NCBI GenBank assembly: GCA_965183835.1
Contig: CBCYME010000017.1
Span: forward strand, 248,001-312,000
Source: OMPR01 sp965183835
GTDB taxonomy: Bacteria; Pseudomonadota; Alphaproteobacteria; Rhodobacterales; Rhodobacteraceae
Direction: 5' to 3'
Length of the DNA: 64,000 bases
Shown piece by piece: positions 1-8,583 of this stretch. Position 1 is the first letter of the stretch; every line of letters starts with the position of its first letter. Under the pieces are notes generated by a model. It did no database searches and was not told where the DNA came from. It saw only the letters and a list, made by a program, of their open reading frames with translations. Position numbers and translations under genes: made by a program.

Positions 1-1692
1 GTTGCTCTCCTCAACCCCCATCTTATCCGCAAGATAGGGCGTGAATGCGGCGATGATCACATCAACTGTGGCCAAAGTCGCGTTGCTTTGTGTTGTCACC
101 GAACGGGACCCGCCGGTGCCACCACCCTGTGCGATACGATCGCTGTCCCCTTGCACAACAGTGATCCGGTCCGCCGGAATACCACTCTGGTCCGCGAGGA
201 ACTGGGCATAGACAGTTTCATGCCCCTGCCCGTTTGATTGTGTCCCAACATAGAGGCTGGCACTGCCATCCTCGTGGAACTCAACCTTCGCACCTTCGGA
301 AGCATCGCCCAAAATACTTTCGATATAGTAACACAGCCCCTGCCCCCGCAGCAGACCGCGTTTAGCATCGAGCGCGCGCCGCGCCTCAAAACCCTGTGCG
401 TCAGCTTCCTCGGCTCCGCGCGTTAGGATCATGTCAAAATCCCCCACGTCATAGGTTTCCCCGGTGGCGGTGAGATAGGGAAAGCTTTTGGGTTTAATAA
501 AGTTGCGCCGGCGCAGTTCCCACGGATCAATACCCAATTCCCGCGCCGCACGATCCATCACTCGTTCCAGAACATAGATCGCTTCAGGACGCCCAGCGCC
601 ACGATAGGCATCAACTTGAGTGGTATTGGTGTAATACCCCTCAACCTGCAGCCAGGTCGTCTGCACATCATAGACGCCCATCAGCACCCGGCTGAACAAT
701 TGGGTTTGGATCGCCTGCGCAAAGTGGCTGTTATAGGCCCCCATGTTACAGCGCGTTTTAACCCGATAGGCGGTTATCCGGTGATCCGCATCAAAGGCCA
801 GCTCGGCGACAGAAGTTAGATCTCGCCCGTGGTTATCGGTAAGCATCGCTTCGGTTCGATCAGACATCCAACGCACAGGGCGCCCCAACACGCGAGCCGC
901 ATGCGCGACAGAGAAGTATTCAGGATATGGCATTGCCTTCATCCCAAACCCACCACCCACATCTGTCGTGGTCACCCGCACCTGCTCGGGCTCCAATCCC
1001 AGCTTATCAACCATCTGGGCTTTCATCCCCCAGACACCCTGCCCGCCATAGGACAGGTGCAGTCGATCGTTTTCCCATTCGGCGTAACAGCCACGCGGTT
1101 CGATCGAATTGACGATGACCCGATTGTCATGGATCGACAGGCTGACGGTTTGGGCGGCATTCTGAAACGCTGTTTCAGTCGCGGCCTCGTCACCCAAACC
1201 CCAATCAAAGGCCATGTTATCTGGCGCTTCTGGGTGGATCACCGGGCCACCGGCGGCCATATCGGTCTTAACTGGCAGATCTTCTGTCTCCATCCAGATC
1301 ATTTCAATGGCATCGCGGGCTTGTTCGGGGGTGTCTGCGATCACCATCGCCACTGGTTCACCGACAAACCGCACGCGATTGCGCGCCAACATTGGGCGTT
1401 CTGGCCCTGCGCCTTTGGTGCCATCGCGATTTTGCATCTGCGTGCCGTCCATCGCCACCTTGAGGCCCGCGGCCTCTAGGTCCTCCAGAGTGACAACCAA
1501 ATGCACGCCATCCGCTTCTTTGGCGGCATCCAGATCCAGCGAGGTAATCTCTGCATGTGCCACAGAGCTGCGGAAATAGGCCGCATACAATGCACCCACC
1601 GGGGTGATGTCATCCACATATTGCCCATGCCCAGTCAAAAACCGCGTATCTTCAACACGTTTGACTGGCTGACTTTTTCCGAACTTTTCCAT
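1..1692 (-). CDS. CoxL form II / xanthine dehydrogenase-type molybdopterin-binding large subunit (partial)
   Basis: Partial gene: 564 codons are present and the C-terminus lies off the left edge. The protein belongs to the xanthine oxidase / aerobic CO dehydrogenase large-subunit family, which holds the molybdopterin cofactor and oxidises a substrate by hydroxylation. Visible family features are an N-terminal RVEDxRFLTGxGxYVDD-like start, a molybdenum-domain motif AYRGAGR at about residue 359, and GGGTGGSRS at about residue 523. AYRGAGR is the form II signature; true CO dehydrogenases (form I) carry AYRCSFR. The real substrate is therefore unknown and CO oxidation should not be assumed. Start chosen at the ATG after AGGGAG. 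The FAD and iron-sulfur subunits are not in the window and may lie further left. Family confident, substrate not. Confidence 0.9.
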   Translation of the reverse strand, partial: MEKFGKSQPVKRVEDTRFLTGHGQYVDDITPVGALYAAYFRSSVAHAEITSLDLDAAKEADGVHLVVTLEDLEAAGLKVAMDGTQMQNRDGTKGAGPERPMLARNRVRFVGEPVAMVIADTPEQARDAIEMIWMETEDLPVKTDMAAGGPVIHPEAPDNMAFDWGLGDEAATETAFQNAAQTVSLSIHDNRVIVNSIEPRGCYAEWENDRLHLSYGGQGVWGMKAQMVDKLGLEPEQVRVTTTDVGGGFGMKAMPYPEYFSVAHAARVLGRPVRWMSDRTEAMLTDNHGRDLTSVAELAFDADHRITAYRVKTRCNMGAYNSHFAQAIQTQLFSRVLMGVYDVQTTWLQVEGYYTNTTQVDAYRGAGRPEAIYVLERVMDRAARELGIDPWELRRRNFIKPKSFPYLTATGETYDVGDFDMILTRGAEEADAQGFEARRALDAKRGLLRGQGLCYYIESILGDASEGAKVEFHEDGSASLYVGTQSNGQGHETVYAQFLADQSGIPADRITVVQGDSDRIAQGGGTGGSRSVTTQSNATLATVDVIIAAFTPYLADKMGVEESN

Positions 1693-1805
1693 GGCGCGCT
1701 CCCTCGTGGCCTAGCGATCGACGATAGCTTTCGTTTGACTGATGTCCAGCCAGAGCCACCAGTTTCCCGTCAAAGAGCCCCAACGGAAGAGATGCGAAAG
1801 TCCGG

Positions 1806-2681
1806 TTACCCCAGATAGCCCAGCAGCCAATCGCGAAAGGCGCGCGCTGCAGGTCGCAAGACAGCACCATCAGGATAGATCAAATGATATGCATCTTGGC
1901 CCTGCACCTTGGTATCAGGCAGACAGGGCACCAGCCCCGCCCCTTGCATCACAGGGTCGCTGGCTGGCGCACGCCCCAACGCGATGCCAACCCCTTGCGC
2001 TGCCAAAGCTGACGACAAGATTGTGTTGTCAGCAAACACATACTGCGCGGATCCCGGCGACACGCGCAGTTGCTCAAACACATACGGCCAACCGGCGCGA
2101 TGCGTCGCAACCTCGATCAATGGAAAAGCCAACAAATCTTGGGGTGTATTGATCTGAGCGGCAATGTCAGGCGTCGCGACAGGAATCAGCTCTTCGCCCA
2201 TCAACCGGTCATAAGCCCCGCCATAATGAGTGGGGTTACCGAAAATGATCTGCAGATCGGTGAATTGATTGGCGAAATCCATAACTGAATTTCCGGTACT
2301 GAGCACCAAGTTCACATGCGGATGGGCGGATTGGAAATCCAACATACCGGGGGCCAGAACCCCATGGGCAAACAACAACACCGATTGCACATACAAGCGC
2401 TGTTCGCGCGTTTCCCCAAACAAACCGGTGGTTGCCGTTTCAAGCATCAACAAGGACTGTTGAACCGTAGGAAGATAGGCCTGCCCTGCTTCTGTGAGCG
2501 AAACAGAATGTGCCCGACGTGTGAACAAGGGCGATCCCAAATGCCCCTCTAACGCCTTAACTTGCTGGCTGACGGCCGCTGCAGACATATTGAGCTGAGA
2601 CGCGGCCCGCGCAAAGCTTTCGGTTCGGGCGGCGGCCTCGAACACACGCAACCAATTGAGAGAGGGAACTCGTGTCACCAT
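1806..2681 (-). CDS. LysR-family regulator divergent from the PhyH/HD oxygenase operon
   Basis: 291 residues, normal LysR length. The N-terminal winged helix-turn-helix spans about residues 8-65 (LNWLRVFEAAARTESFARAA then SAAAVSQQVKALEGHLG), followed by a periplasmic-binding-like effector domain. The N-terminal pattern is of the GcvA subgroup. It is transcribed away from the 2-oxoglutarate oxygenase gene at 2790, with 108 bases between the two starts. A perfect inverted repeat holding a T-N11-A box sits directly before its ATG (2688-2708). The geometry suggests that it represses itself and controls the divergent oxygenase pair, with the substrate or product of that pair as the likely effector. 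It could instead act on the CoxL-like gene downstream on the same strand, but that gene is 114 bases away and has its own ribosome site. Confidence 0.93.
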   Translation of the reverse strand: MVTRVPSLNWLRVFEAAARTESFARAASQLNMSAAAVSQQVKALEGHLGSPLFTRRAHSVSLTEAGQAYLPTVQQSLLMLETATTGLFGETREQRLYVQSVLLFAHGVLAPGMLDFQSAHPHVNLVLSTGNSVMDFANQFTDLQIIFGNPTHYGGAYDRLMGEELIPVATPDIAAQINTPQDLLAFPLIEVATHRAGWPYVFEQLRVSPGSAQYVFADNTILSSALAAQGVGIALGRAPASDPVMQGAGLVPCLPDTKVQGQDAYHLIYPDGAVLRPAARAFRDWLLGYLG

Positions 2682-2687
2682 AAGATG

Positions 2688-2708
2688 AGGCTAAGCAAAA
2701 CTTAGCCT
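2688..2708. promoter_or_regulatory. Inverted repeat with T-N11-A box, probable LysR operator
   Basis: AGGCTAAG-CAAAA-CTTAGCCT: eight-base arms match perfectly around five bases. Inside it, T at 2692 and A at 2704 are separated by exactly 11 bases, the classical LysR box. It lies only six bases before the regulator's start codon and about 80 bases before the PhyH gene. Confidence 0.65.
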
Positions 2709-2789
2709 GACCAGCAAGGCATTTCGTTCTGAAAATTCCAATTCCGCGCCTAGGCTCGCCAAACATCGATTCCACATCCGGAGCCTTTA

Positions 2790-3662
2790 ATGCCCATGCT
2801 GACCAACACCCAGACCACGCAATACTGGAAAGACGGCTATCTGTTCCCCCTTGATATCCTATCACCAGAAGAAACCGCTGCCGCCCGGGCAGAGCTTGAA
2901 CAGATCGAAAGGGAGTGGTTGAACGCCGACCTGCCTCTGCCGCTTGCGACCTACAAACGTGTAAACGCGCATGTCGTGATGCCGCTTGCAGCCCGGTTGG
3001 CGCAAGACCCCCGTGTTCTGGATGCTGTTGAGTCAGTTCTTGGCCCGGACCTGATGGTTTGGTCAGCTGAATTCTTTATCAAAGAACCTCACAGCCGCCA
3101 TGTCGTCGGGATGCATCAAGATCTGACATACTGGGGTTTGGGGGAAACCTCGGATCAGGTCACGGCCTGGATTGCTTTGTCCCCGGCAACACCTCAAAGT
3201 GGCTGCATGGATTTTGTTGCAGGCAGCCACAAGAACCCCATCCTACCTCACAACGATACGTTTTCGGACACCAACTTGCTGTCGCGCGGTCAGGAAATCG
3301 CGGTCGACGTTGCCGAGGCCAACAAAACCCGCATCGCATTGCAGCCCGGGCAAATGTCGCTGCATCATGGGCTGACAATCCACGGGTCTGGCCCCAACAC
3401 CTCAGACGATCGTCGCATCGGATGCGCCATCCGGTATCTCAATCCCAATGCCCGCCAAGAAATCGCCGAACGTGATTATGCATTGATGGCGCGTGGCACG
3501 GACAAAACGGGTAATTTCACCCATATTCCGGCACCATCCAACCTGTTTTCAGCAGAGGCAATCGCTCTCTACCAACAAATCCGCACGGACCAAGCCAAAG
3601 CTCTTGCGCAGGGTGCGGAAAAAGATGTTTCACTTTACCAGGCCCAAAAAGCCGCCAGCTAA
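2790..3662 (+). CDS. Fe(II)/2-oxoglutarate dioxygenase, phytanoyl-CoA dioxygenase (PhyH) family, PhnY*-like
   Basis: 290 residues, no signal peptide, cytoplasmic. The iron triad is visible: H109-x-D111 in MHQDLTYWG and a distal histidine near residue 198 in IHGSGPN. The arginine pair about ten residues later is the expected 2-oxoglutarate anchor. PhyH enzymes hydroxylate small substrates; PhnY* of this family hydroxylates 2-aminoethylphosphonate at carbon 1. The start follows GGAG. The next gene, an HD-domain oxygenase, begins 17 bases after the stop. That pairing matches PhnY*/PhnZ, in which the first enzyme makes a hydroxylated intermediate and the second cleaves it. The role as first step of a two-enzyme cleavage pathway is inferred; the substrate is not known. 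TmpA, the other known partner type, is gamma-butyrobetaine-hydroxylase-like and does not match. Confidence 0.88.
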   Translation: MPMLTNTQTTQYWKDGYLFPLDILSPEETAAARAELEQIEREWLNADLPLPLATYKRVNAHVVMPLAARLAQDPRVLDAVESVLGPDLMVWSAEFFIKEPHSRHVVGMHQDLTYWGLGETSDQVTAWIALSPATPQSGCMDFVAGSHKNPILPHNDTFSDTNLLSRGQEIAVDVAEANKTRIALQPGQMSLHHGLTIHGSGPNTSDDRRIGCAIRYLNPNARQEIAERDYALMARGTDKTGNFTHIPAPSNLFSAEAIALYQQIRTDQAKALAQGAEKDVSLYQAQKAAS

Positions 3663-3679
3663 CAAGAAAGACGCACGCG

Positions 3680-4303
3680 ATGGAAAAGGTCAACTTTACC
3701 CAGATGAAGGACGGCACCAAGGAAGAGTACGAATTCCTGACGGCCCATGAAATAGACCATACCAAACACACCGCCGACCGGTTGCTCAAGGCATTGGTGG
3801 ATCTGGACGAAGGATTGTCCGGCTATCAAATCACCCGGTTGGGCCATTCGGTACAATCCGCCACGCGGGCCTATCGGGATGGGGCAGATATAGACTGGAT
3901 CGTTTCGGCATTGCTGCATGATATTGGCGACATCTATGCGCCCTATAATCACGACGAATATGCGGCCACGATCCTGAAACCTTTTGTGCGCGAACAATGC
4001 ACTTGGGTGATACATACGCACGGTGACTTTCAAATGCTGTATTATGGCCAGCATCTAGAGGGTTTTGACCAGAACAAACGGGACCGCCACAAAGGTCACC
4101 CGTATTTCGATGACAATGCGGAATTCTGCGAACGGTGGGACCAATCCTCTTTTGATCCAGAGTATGATACTTTGCCGATCGAGTTCTTTGCCCCGATGGT
4201 CCGAGAAGTTTTCGACCGTACGCCTTACAGCCCAGATGTTATTCGCGCAGGTGCCCGCGAACCTCTCCAAAACGATGAAATTGCAGCAGAACGCGCGGCG
4301 TAA
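3680..4303 (+). CDS. HD-domain mixed-valent di-iron oxygenase, PhnZ/TmpB-like
   Basis: 207 residues. The HD signature is ALLHDIGD (H80, D81). By-eye alignment to PhnZ, recalled from memory, gives all six metal ligands: H56, H80, D81, H91, H114 and D154 (in ERWDQ). H56 and H80 are 24 residues apart, as are the equivalent PhnZ histidines. Members of this type are often annotated as phosphohydrolases, but PhnZ, TmpB and myo-inositol oxygenase use the di-iron site with O2 to break C-P or C-C bonds. The position corresponding to PhnZ Glu27, which binds the substrate amine, is Y49 here, and the lysine that binds phosphonate is Q118. The substrate is therefore probably not plain 2-aminoethylphosphonate. 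Co-transcribed with the PhyH enzyme; a hairpin after the stop closes the operon. Fold and metal site confident, reaction inferred. Confidence 0.85.
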   Translation: MEKVNFTQMKDGTKEEYEFLTAHEIDHTKHTADRLLKALVDLDEGLSGYQITRLGHSVQSATRAYRDGADIDWIVSALLHDIGDIYAPYNHDEYAATILKPFVREQCTWVIHTHGDFQMLYYGQHLEGFDQNKRDRHKGHPYFDDNAEFCERWDQSSFDPEYDTLPIEFFAPMVREVFDRTPYSPDVIRAGAREPLQNDEIAAERAA

Positions 4304-4322
4304 ACCCGCATTTTGACACCAC

Positions 4323-4350
4323 CAGGGGCAGCAAACAACCGCTGCCCTTG
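4323..4350 (+). terminator. Hairpin after the HD oxygenase gene
   Basis: CAGGGGCAGC and GCTGCCCTTG can form a ten-pair stem with one G-U pair around an eight-base loop. There is no T-run after it, so it is a weak terminator candidate. It suggests that the PhyH/HD operon ends here and the hydrolase at 4474 is separate. Confidence 0.4.
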
Positions 4351-4473
4351 GATCAGAACACCAAAACGGCTGACAAAAATCCGCAGACACTCAATCGGTC
4401 AAATTCCGCTTACCGAATGTAATAAAGAACAACCCGATAGATAAAAACACCCGATCACGGTAGGTTCTGCCCC

Positions 4474-5223
4474 ATGTCAGGATGGGAACCAGACGAGATC
4501 TTTTCTTTTGCCGCACCGCTGTCGACTGGTGGCACGGTCAGTCATGATGTCCACGTCAAAGGGAGCGGCCCCCCGATCCTGATCCTGCAAGAGCTGCCCG
4601 GGATAGGCCCAGAAACCTTGGGCTTGGTGCGGCGCTTTGAACAGGCCGGGTTCCGTGTCTACTTGCCCCATCTTTTTGGCACGTTCGGCAAAACCACCCC
4701 TGTACGCAATGCGGCGCATCTTTTCTGTGTGCGTCGCGAGTTCAACATGTTTCTCCGGGGACAACAAAGCCCAATATCCGATTGGTTGCGTGCCCTTGTC
4801 CATCACATCCGGGACCGGGAGAATGCGATTGGGGTTGGGGTCATTGGCATGTGCCTAACCGGAAGTTTCGCCCTGACGCTCATAGCCGACGATGCCGTTT
4901 TGGGTGGGGTGGCAAGCCAGCCCGCGCTGCCGGTTATGGGCGGCGATCATTTACATATGAGCCCCAAAGATATCCAAGAATCCCGCAAAGCCATGGCTGA
5001 AAAAGGACCGGGGTTGGCGATGCGCTATACAGGCGACAAATTTGCCCCCGCCCGATTGATGCGCACTTTAGAAGGTGCCTTTTGCGAGGATCTGACAAGC
5101 GTGGAATTTCCCGGTACTGGGCACTCGCTCTTGACGTTGGATTTCCACGAAGCAGCTTATCAACGGGTCGAAGGTTACTTTCGCGACCGGTTCACACAGG
5201 CCGGAACACCGCCTGCATCCTGA
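4474..5223 (+). CDS. Dienelactone hydrolase family alpha/beta hydrolase
   Basis: 249 residues, cytoplasmic. The nucleophile elbow is G-M-C-L-T-G, with cysteine as in true dienelactone hydrolases rather than serine. An Asp in YTGDKFAP and a His in GTGHSLL complete the Cys-Asp-His triad. These enzymes open lactone or ester bonds of small molecules. The gene is 170 bases after the HD oxygenase gene and on the same strand, but a hairpin intervenes and the ribosome site is poor. It may be independent or may act on a product of the oxygenases. The exact substrate cannot be told from the sequence. Confidence 0.85.
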   Translation: MSGWEPDEIFSFAAPLSTGGTVSHDVHVKGSGPPILILQELPGIGPETLGLVRRFEQAGFRVYLPHLFGTFGKTTPVRNAAHLFCVRREFNMFLRGQQSPISDWLRALVHHIRDRENAIGVGVIGMCLTGSFALTLIADDAVLGGVASQPALPVMGGDHLHMSPKDIQESRKAMAEKGPGLAMRYTGDKFAPARLMRTLEGAFCEDLTSVEFPGTGHSLLTLDFHEAAYQRVEGYFRDRFTQAGTPPAS

Positions 5224-5347
5224 TATCAGCTTTAAATAACGTCTTTGGTGTCCCTGAAACGCCCAATGAGACGCAAACCTGCCTTCCCCTTTGCCCAGCC
5301 AAACGCTATGCAAGGCGCTGACCCCTAAAGATCATGCAGGACACCCC

Positions 5348-8300
5348 ATGGCGATGGAAAAGACATTCAACGCAGCCGAGGCCGAAACCCGCCTCTATAA
5401 GGCCTGGGAAGAGGCCGGTTGTTTCAAAGCGGGCGCGAACAAATCGCGCGACGAAACCTTTACCATTATGATTCCCCCGCCCAACGTCACTGGCGCGCTG
5501 CATGTGGGTCATGCGTTCAACAATACGTTGCAGGATATTCTGGTCCGCTGGCATCGGATGCGTGGGTTTGACACGCTCTGGCAACCCGGTCAGGACCATG
5601 CTGGCATTGCCACCCAGATGCAGGTGGAAAAGATGCTAGCCTCCACCCAGCAACCCGGTCGCAACGAATTGGGCCGCGAAAAGTTTCTGGAAAAGGTCTG
5701 GGAGTGGAAAGGCGAATACGGTGGCACCATCGTTGAGCAGCTCAAACGCCTCGGTTCAACCTGCGACTGGTCGCGCAACGCCTTTACCATGGCAGGGGCT
5801 GCGGGTGATCCGCGCACGGGTCACGAGAACTCGGCCAACTTCCACGACGCGGTGATTAAAGTTTTTGTTGAAATGTACAACAAGGGCCTGATCTATCGCG
5901 GCAAGCGCTTGGTCAATTGGGACCCGCATTTCGAAACCGCGATTTCCGATCTTGAGGTCGAGAATATCGAAACGCCAGGCCACATGTGGCACTTTAAATA
6001 CCCCCTCGCGGATGGGGTGACATATACCTACGTTGAAAAAGACGAAGACGGGAACATCACGCTTGAAGAAGAGCGGGATTATATCTCGATTGCGACCACG
6101 CGCCCTGAAACCATGCTGGGCGATGGTGCCGTTGCGGTGCACCCGTCGGATGAGCGCTATGCCTCCATCGTGGGCAAGCTCTGCGAAATTCCTGTTGGTC
6201 CCAAAGAACACCGCCGCCAGATCCCAATCATCACCGATGATTACCCGGATAAGGATTTCGGCTCAGGCGCGGTGAAAATCACCGGCGCGCATGATTTCAA
6301 CGACAACATGGTCGCCAAGCGCGGCGGCATCCCGATGTACCGTCTGATGGACACCAAAGGCGCGATGCGGGCTGATGGCGCGCCTTATGGCGAAGAAGCC
6401 GCCAAGGCGCAGGCTTTTGCACGCGGCCAAGCGTTCACCGAAAATGAAATCGACGCCATCAACCTGATCCCCGATCACCTGCGCGGTCTGGACCGGCTCG
6501 AGGCGCGCACCCGTGTGGTCGAGGAAATCACCGCCGAAGGCCTGGCCGTGATGACCACCTCGGACGATGCACGCCTTGGCCCCAAGCCTAAGTTGAAAAA
6601 GGGCGAAGACGCGCCCGAAGTCACCACCGTCCCACTGGTCGAGGCCAAGCCGATCATGCAACCCTTTGGCGATCGGTCCAAGGTTGTGATCGAGCCGATG
6701 TTCACGGACCAGTGGTTTGTGGATGCCGAGAAAATCGTCGGCCCCGCGTTAGACGCGGTCAAGGATGGCACGGTCAAGATCATCCCCGAGAGTGGTGAGA
6801 AGACCTATTACCATTGGTTGGAGAACATCGAGCCTTGGTGCATCTCGCGCCAACTGTGGTGGGGACACCAGATCCCGGTTTGGTATGGTCTCAACCTGTC
6901 CGCCGAAGATTTCACAAACGAAGAAAACGATGGTGCTCTGGACCTGGTTGAACTGGGTCGATTGCTGAACGCCGGGGGCATGTTGCATCGCGGTGATGTT
7001 GCGCATTGCGCACCCTCTTTCGAGGCCGCCATCGAGCGCTTTGTCGATGACAATGCAGACATCCCCACCCCGCTCAACCACGCCTCTGTTGTCGAAGTTC
7101 AGGACAAGCACGACGCGGTCCACAAATTCGCGGAAAGCCTGGCGCAATATGCTGTGGACCAAGATCCGACCAAGCTGATCTTCCCGGTTTGGCGTGACCC
7201 CGACGTCCTCGACACCTGGTTCTCTTCCGGTCTTTGGCCCATTGGCACCTTGGGCTGGCCGGAGTGGGACGAAAGCACCTCGAAATACTTCCCCACCGAT
7301 GTGTTGATCACCGGTCAGGATATTCTGTTCTTCTGGGTTGCCCGGATGATGATGATGCAACTGGCCGTGGTGGACGAAATTCCGTTCCACACTGTCTATC
7401 TGCACCAGCTCGTCCGTGACGAGAAGGGCAAGAAGATGTCCAAAACCACCGGCAACGTCATTGATCCGTTGGAAATCGTGGACGAATTCGGTGCCGATGC
7501 GCTGCGCTTTACCAATGCCTCGATGGCGGCCATCGGCGGCGTGCTGAAACTCAGCCGCGACCGCATCACCGGCTATCGTAACTTTGGTACCAAGCTGTGG
7601 AACGCCTTTAGCTTTGCCGAACATTACGAGATCCCCTATGCAGGTGAAAGCATCCGCCCCGAGTCGACGCAGACCCTGAACAAATGGATCATCGGCGAAA
7701 CCGCCAAAGTCCGCGAAGAGGTCGACGCCGCGCTGGAAAACTATCGGTTCAACGACGCCGCCAGCGCGCTCTATGCCTTTGTCTGGGGCAAGGTCTGTGA
7801 CTGGTATCTGGAATTCTCCAAACCGATCCTTCAGGGCGAAGACGCGGCAGCCAAGGCGGAAACGCAGGCCACCCTGCGCTGGATTCTGGATCAGTCCCTG
7901 ATCCTGTTGCACCCCATCATGCCCTTCATCACCGAAGAGTTGTGGGGCCAGACCGAAGCCCGCACCAAGATGTTGATCCATGCGGATTGGCCGACCTATA
8001 CCGCCGCTGACTTGGTGGATGCGGATGCCGACCGGGAAATGAACTGGGTCATCGGCTTAATCGACACGGTCCGCTCGGCCCGTCAACAAACGCACGTTCC
8101 GGCGGGGCTTAAGGTTGCGTTGCTGGTGTCCAGCCTTGACGACAAAGGTCAAACTGCGTGGGATAACAACCATGTGCTGATCCAGCGTTTGGCCCGGATC
8201 GAAAGCCTGACGTCGGTTGACGACTTTCCCAAAGGCACCGTGACCATTCCGGTGGCAGGCGGCACGTTTGGTCTGCCATTGGCGGATATCATCGATGTCG

Positions 8301-8503
8301 CGTCGGAAATCGCGCGTCTTGAAAAGACATTGGGCAAACTGGCGAAAGAGCTGGGTGGCCTGCGCGGGCGGCTTAAGAACCCAAAATTCGCGGATTCCGC
8401 CCCGGCAGAAGTTGTTGCCGAGACACAGGCCAATCTGGCCGAACGTGAAGAAGAAGAAGGCAAAATCAAACAGGCACTCGCGCGTCTACAAGAGCTGGCC
8501 TGA
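5348..8503 (+). CDS. valS: Valyl-tRNA synthetase
   Basis: Class I aminoacyl-tRNA synthetase that charges tRNA-Val with valine. The HIGH-type motif appears as PPPNVTGALHVGHAFN near residue 40, and the KMSKS loop as GKKMSKTTGN near residue 700. The connective peptide 1 editing domain lies between them, the anticodon-binding domain follows, and a C-terminal coiled coil (IARLEKTLGKLAKELGGLRGRL) ends the protein. The 1051-residue length is somewhat above the E. coli enzyme, with extra segments as common in alphaproteobacteria. The start is placed at the ATG after AGGA; a frame extension upstream of it has no family similarity. A terminator follows. Confidence 0.98.
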   Translation: MAMEKTFNAAEAETRLYKAWEEAGCFKAGANKSRDETFTIMIPPPNVTGALHVGHAFNNTLQDILVRWHRMRGFDTLWQPGQDHAGIATQMQVEKMLASTQQPGRNELGREKFLEKVWEWKGEYGGTIVEQLKRLGSTCDWSRNAFTMAGAAGDPRTGHENSANFHDAVIKVFVEMYNKGLIYRGKRLVNWDPHFETAISDLEVENIETPGHMWHFKYPLADGVTYTYVEKDEDGNITLEEERDYISIATTRPETMLGDGAVAVHPSDERYASIVGKLCEIPVGPKEHRRQIPIITDDYPDKDFGSGAVKITGAHDFNDNMVAKRGGIPMYRLMDTKGAMRADGAPYGEEAAKAQAFARGQAFTENEIDAINLIPDHLRGLDRLEARTRVVEEITAEGLAVMTTSDDARLGPKPKLKKGEDAPEVTTVPLVEAKPIMQPFGDRSKVVIEPMFTDQWFVDAEKIVGPALDAVKDGTVKIIPESGEKTYYHWLENIEPWCISRQLWWGHQIPVWYGLNLSAEDFTNEENDGALDLVELGRLLNAGGMLHRGDVAHCAPSFEAAIERFVDDNADIPTPLNHASVVEVQDKHDAVHKFAESLAQYAVDQDPTKLIFPVWRDPDVLDTWFSSGLWPIGTLGWPEWDESTSKYFPTDVLITGQDILFFWVARMMMMQLAVVDEIPFHTVYLHQLVRDEKGKKMSKTTGNVIDPLEIVDEFGADALRFTNASMAAIGGVLKLSRDRITGYRNFGTKLWNAFSFAEHYEIPYAGESIRPESTQTLNKWIIGETAKVREEVDAALENYRFNDAASALYAFVWGKVCDWYLEFSKPILQGEDAAAKAETQATLRWILDQSLILLHPIMPFITEELWGQTEARTKMLIHADWPTYTAADLVDADADREMNWVIGLIDTVRSARQQTHVPAGLKVALLVSSLDDKGQTAWDNNHVLIQRLARIESLTSVDDFPKGTVTIPVAGGTFGLPLADIIDVASEIARLEKTLGKLAKELGGLRGRLKNPKFADSAPAEVVAETQANLAEREEEEGKIKQALARLQELA

Positions 8504-8535
8504 TACGTTTCGACACGTCTCAATCTTAAGAAACA

Positions 8536-8570
8536 GCGCCCCCCCCTCTAGAAAGGGGTGGGCGCATTTT
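8536..8570 (+). terminator. Rho-independent terminator after valS
   Basis: GCGCCC...GGGCGC stem with inner CCCCT/AGGGG pairing and a small loop, followed by ATTTTATAT. It lies 33 bases after the valS stop codon. Confidence 0.8.
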
Positions 8571-8583
8571 ATATCTCTCACTT

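Noticed and set aside
829..1479. 216-codon open frame on the plus strand opposite the CoxL-like gene
   Set aside because: Antisense to a clear molybdenum-enzyme coding region; Trp/His/Arg-rich with no family features, as expected for a shadow of GC-rich coding DNA.
1..1692. Aerobic carbon monoxide dehydrogenase
   Set aside because: The active-site loop is AYRGAGR (form II), not AYRCSFR; form II enzymes are not established CO oxidisers and the other subunits are not visible.
2790..4303. Naming the oxygenase pair tmpA/tmpB or phnY/phnZ
   Set aside because: The first enzyme is PhyH-like and not of the gamma-butyrobetaine-hydroxylase type of TmpA, and the second lacks the PhnZ substrate contacts by my alignment; a firm name would overstate the evidence.
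6749..7981. 410-codon open frame on the minus strand inside valS
   Set aside because: Lies entirely opposite valS, whose motifs are complete; no ribosome site and no recognisable domain.
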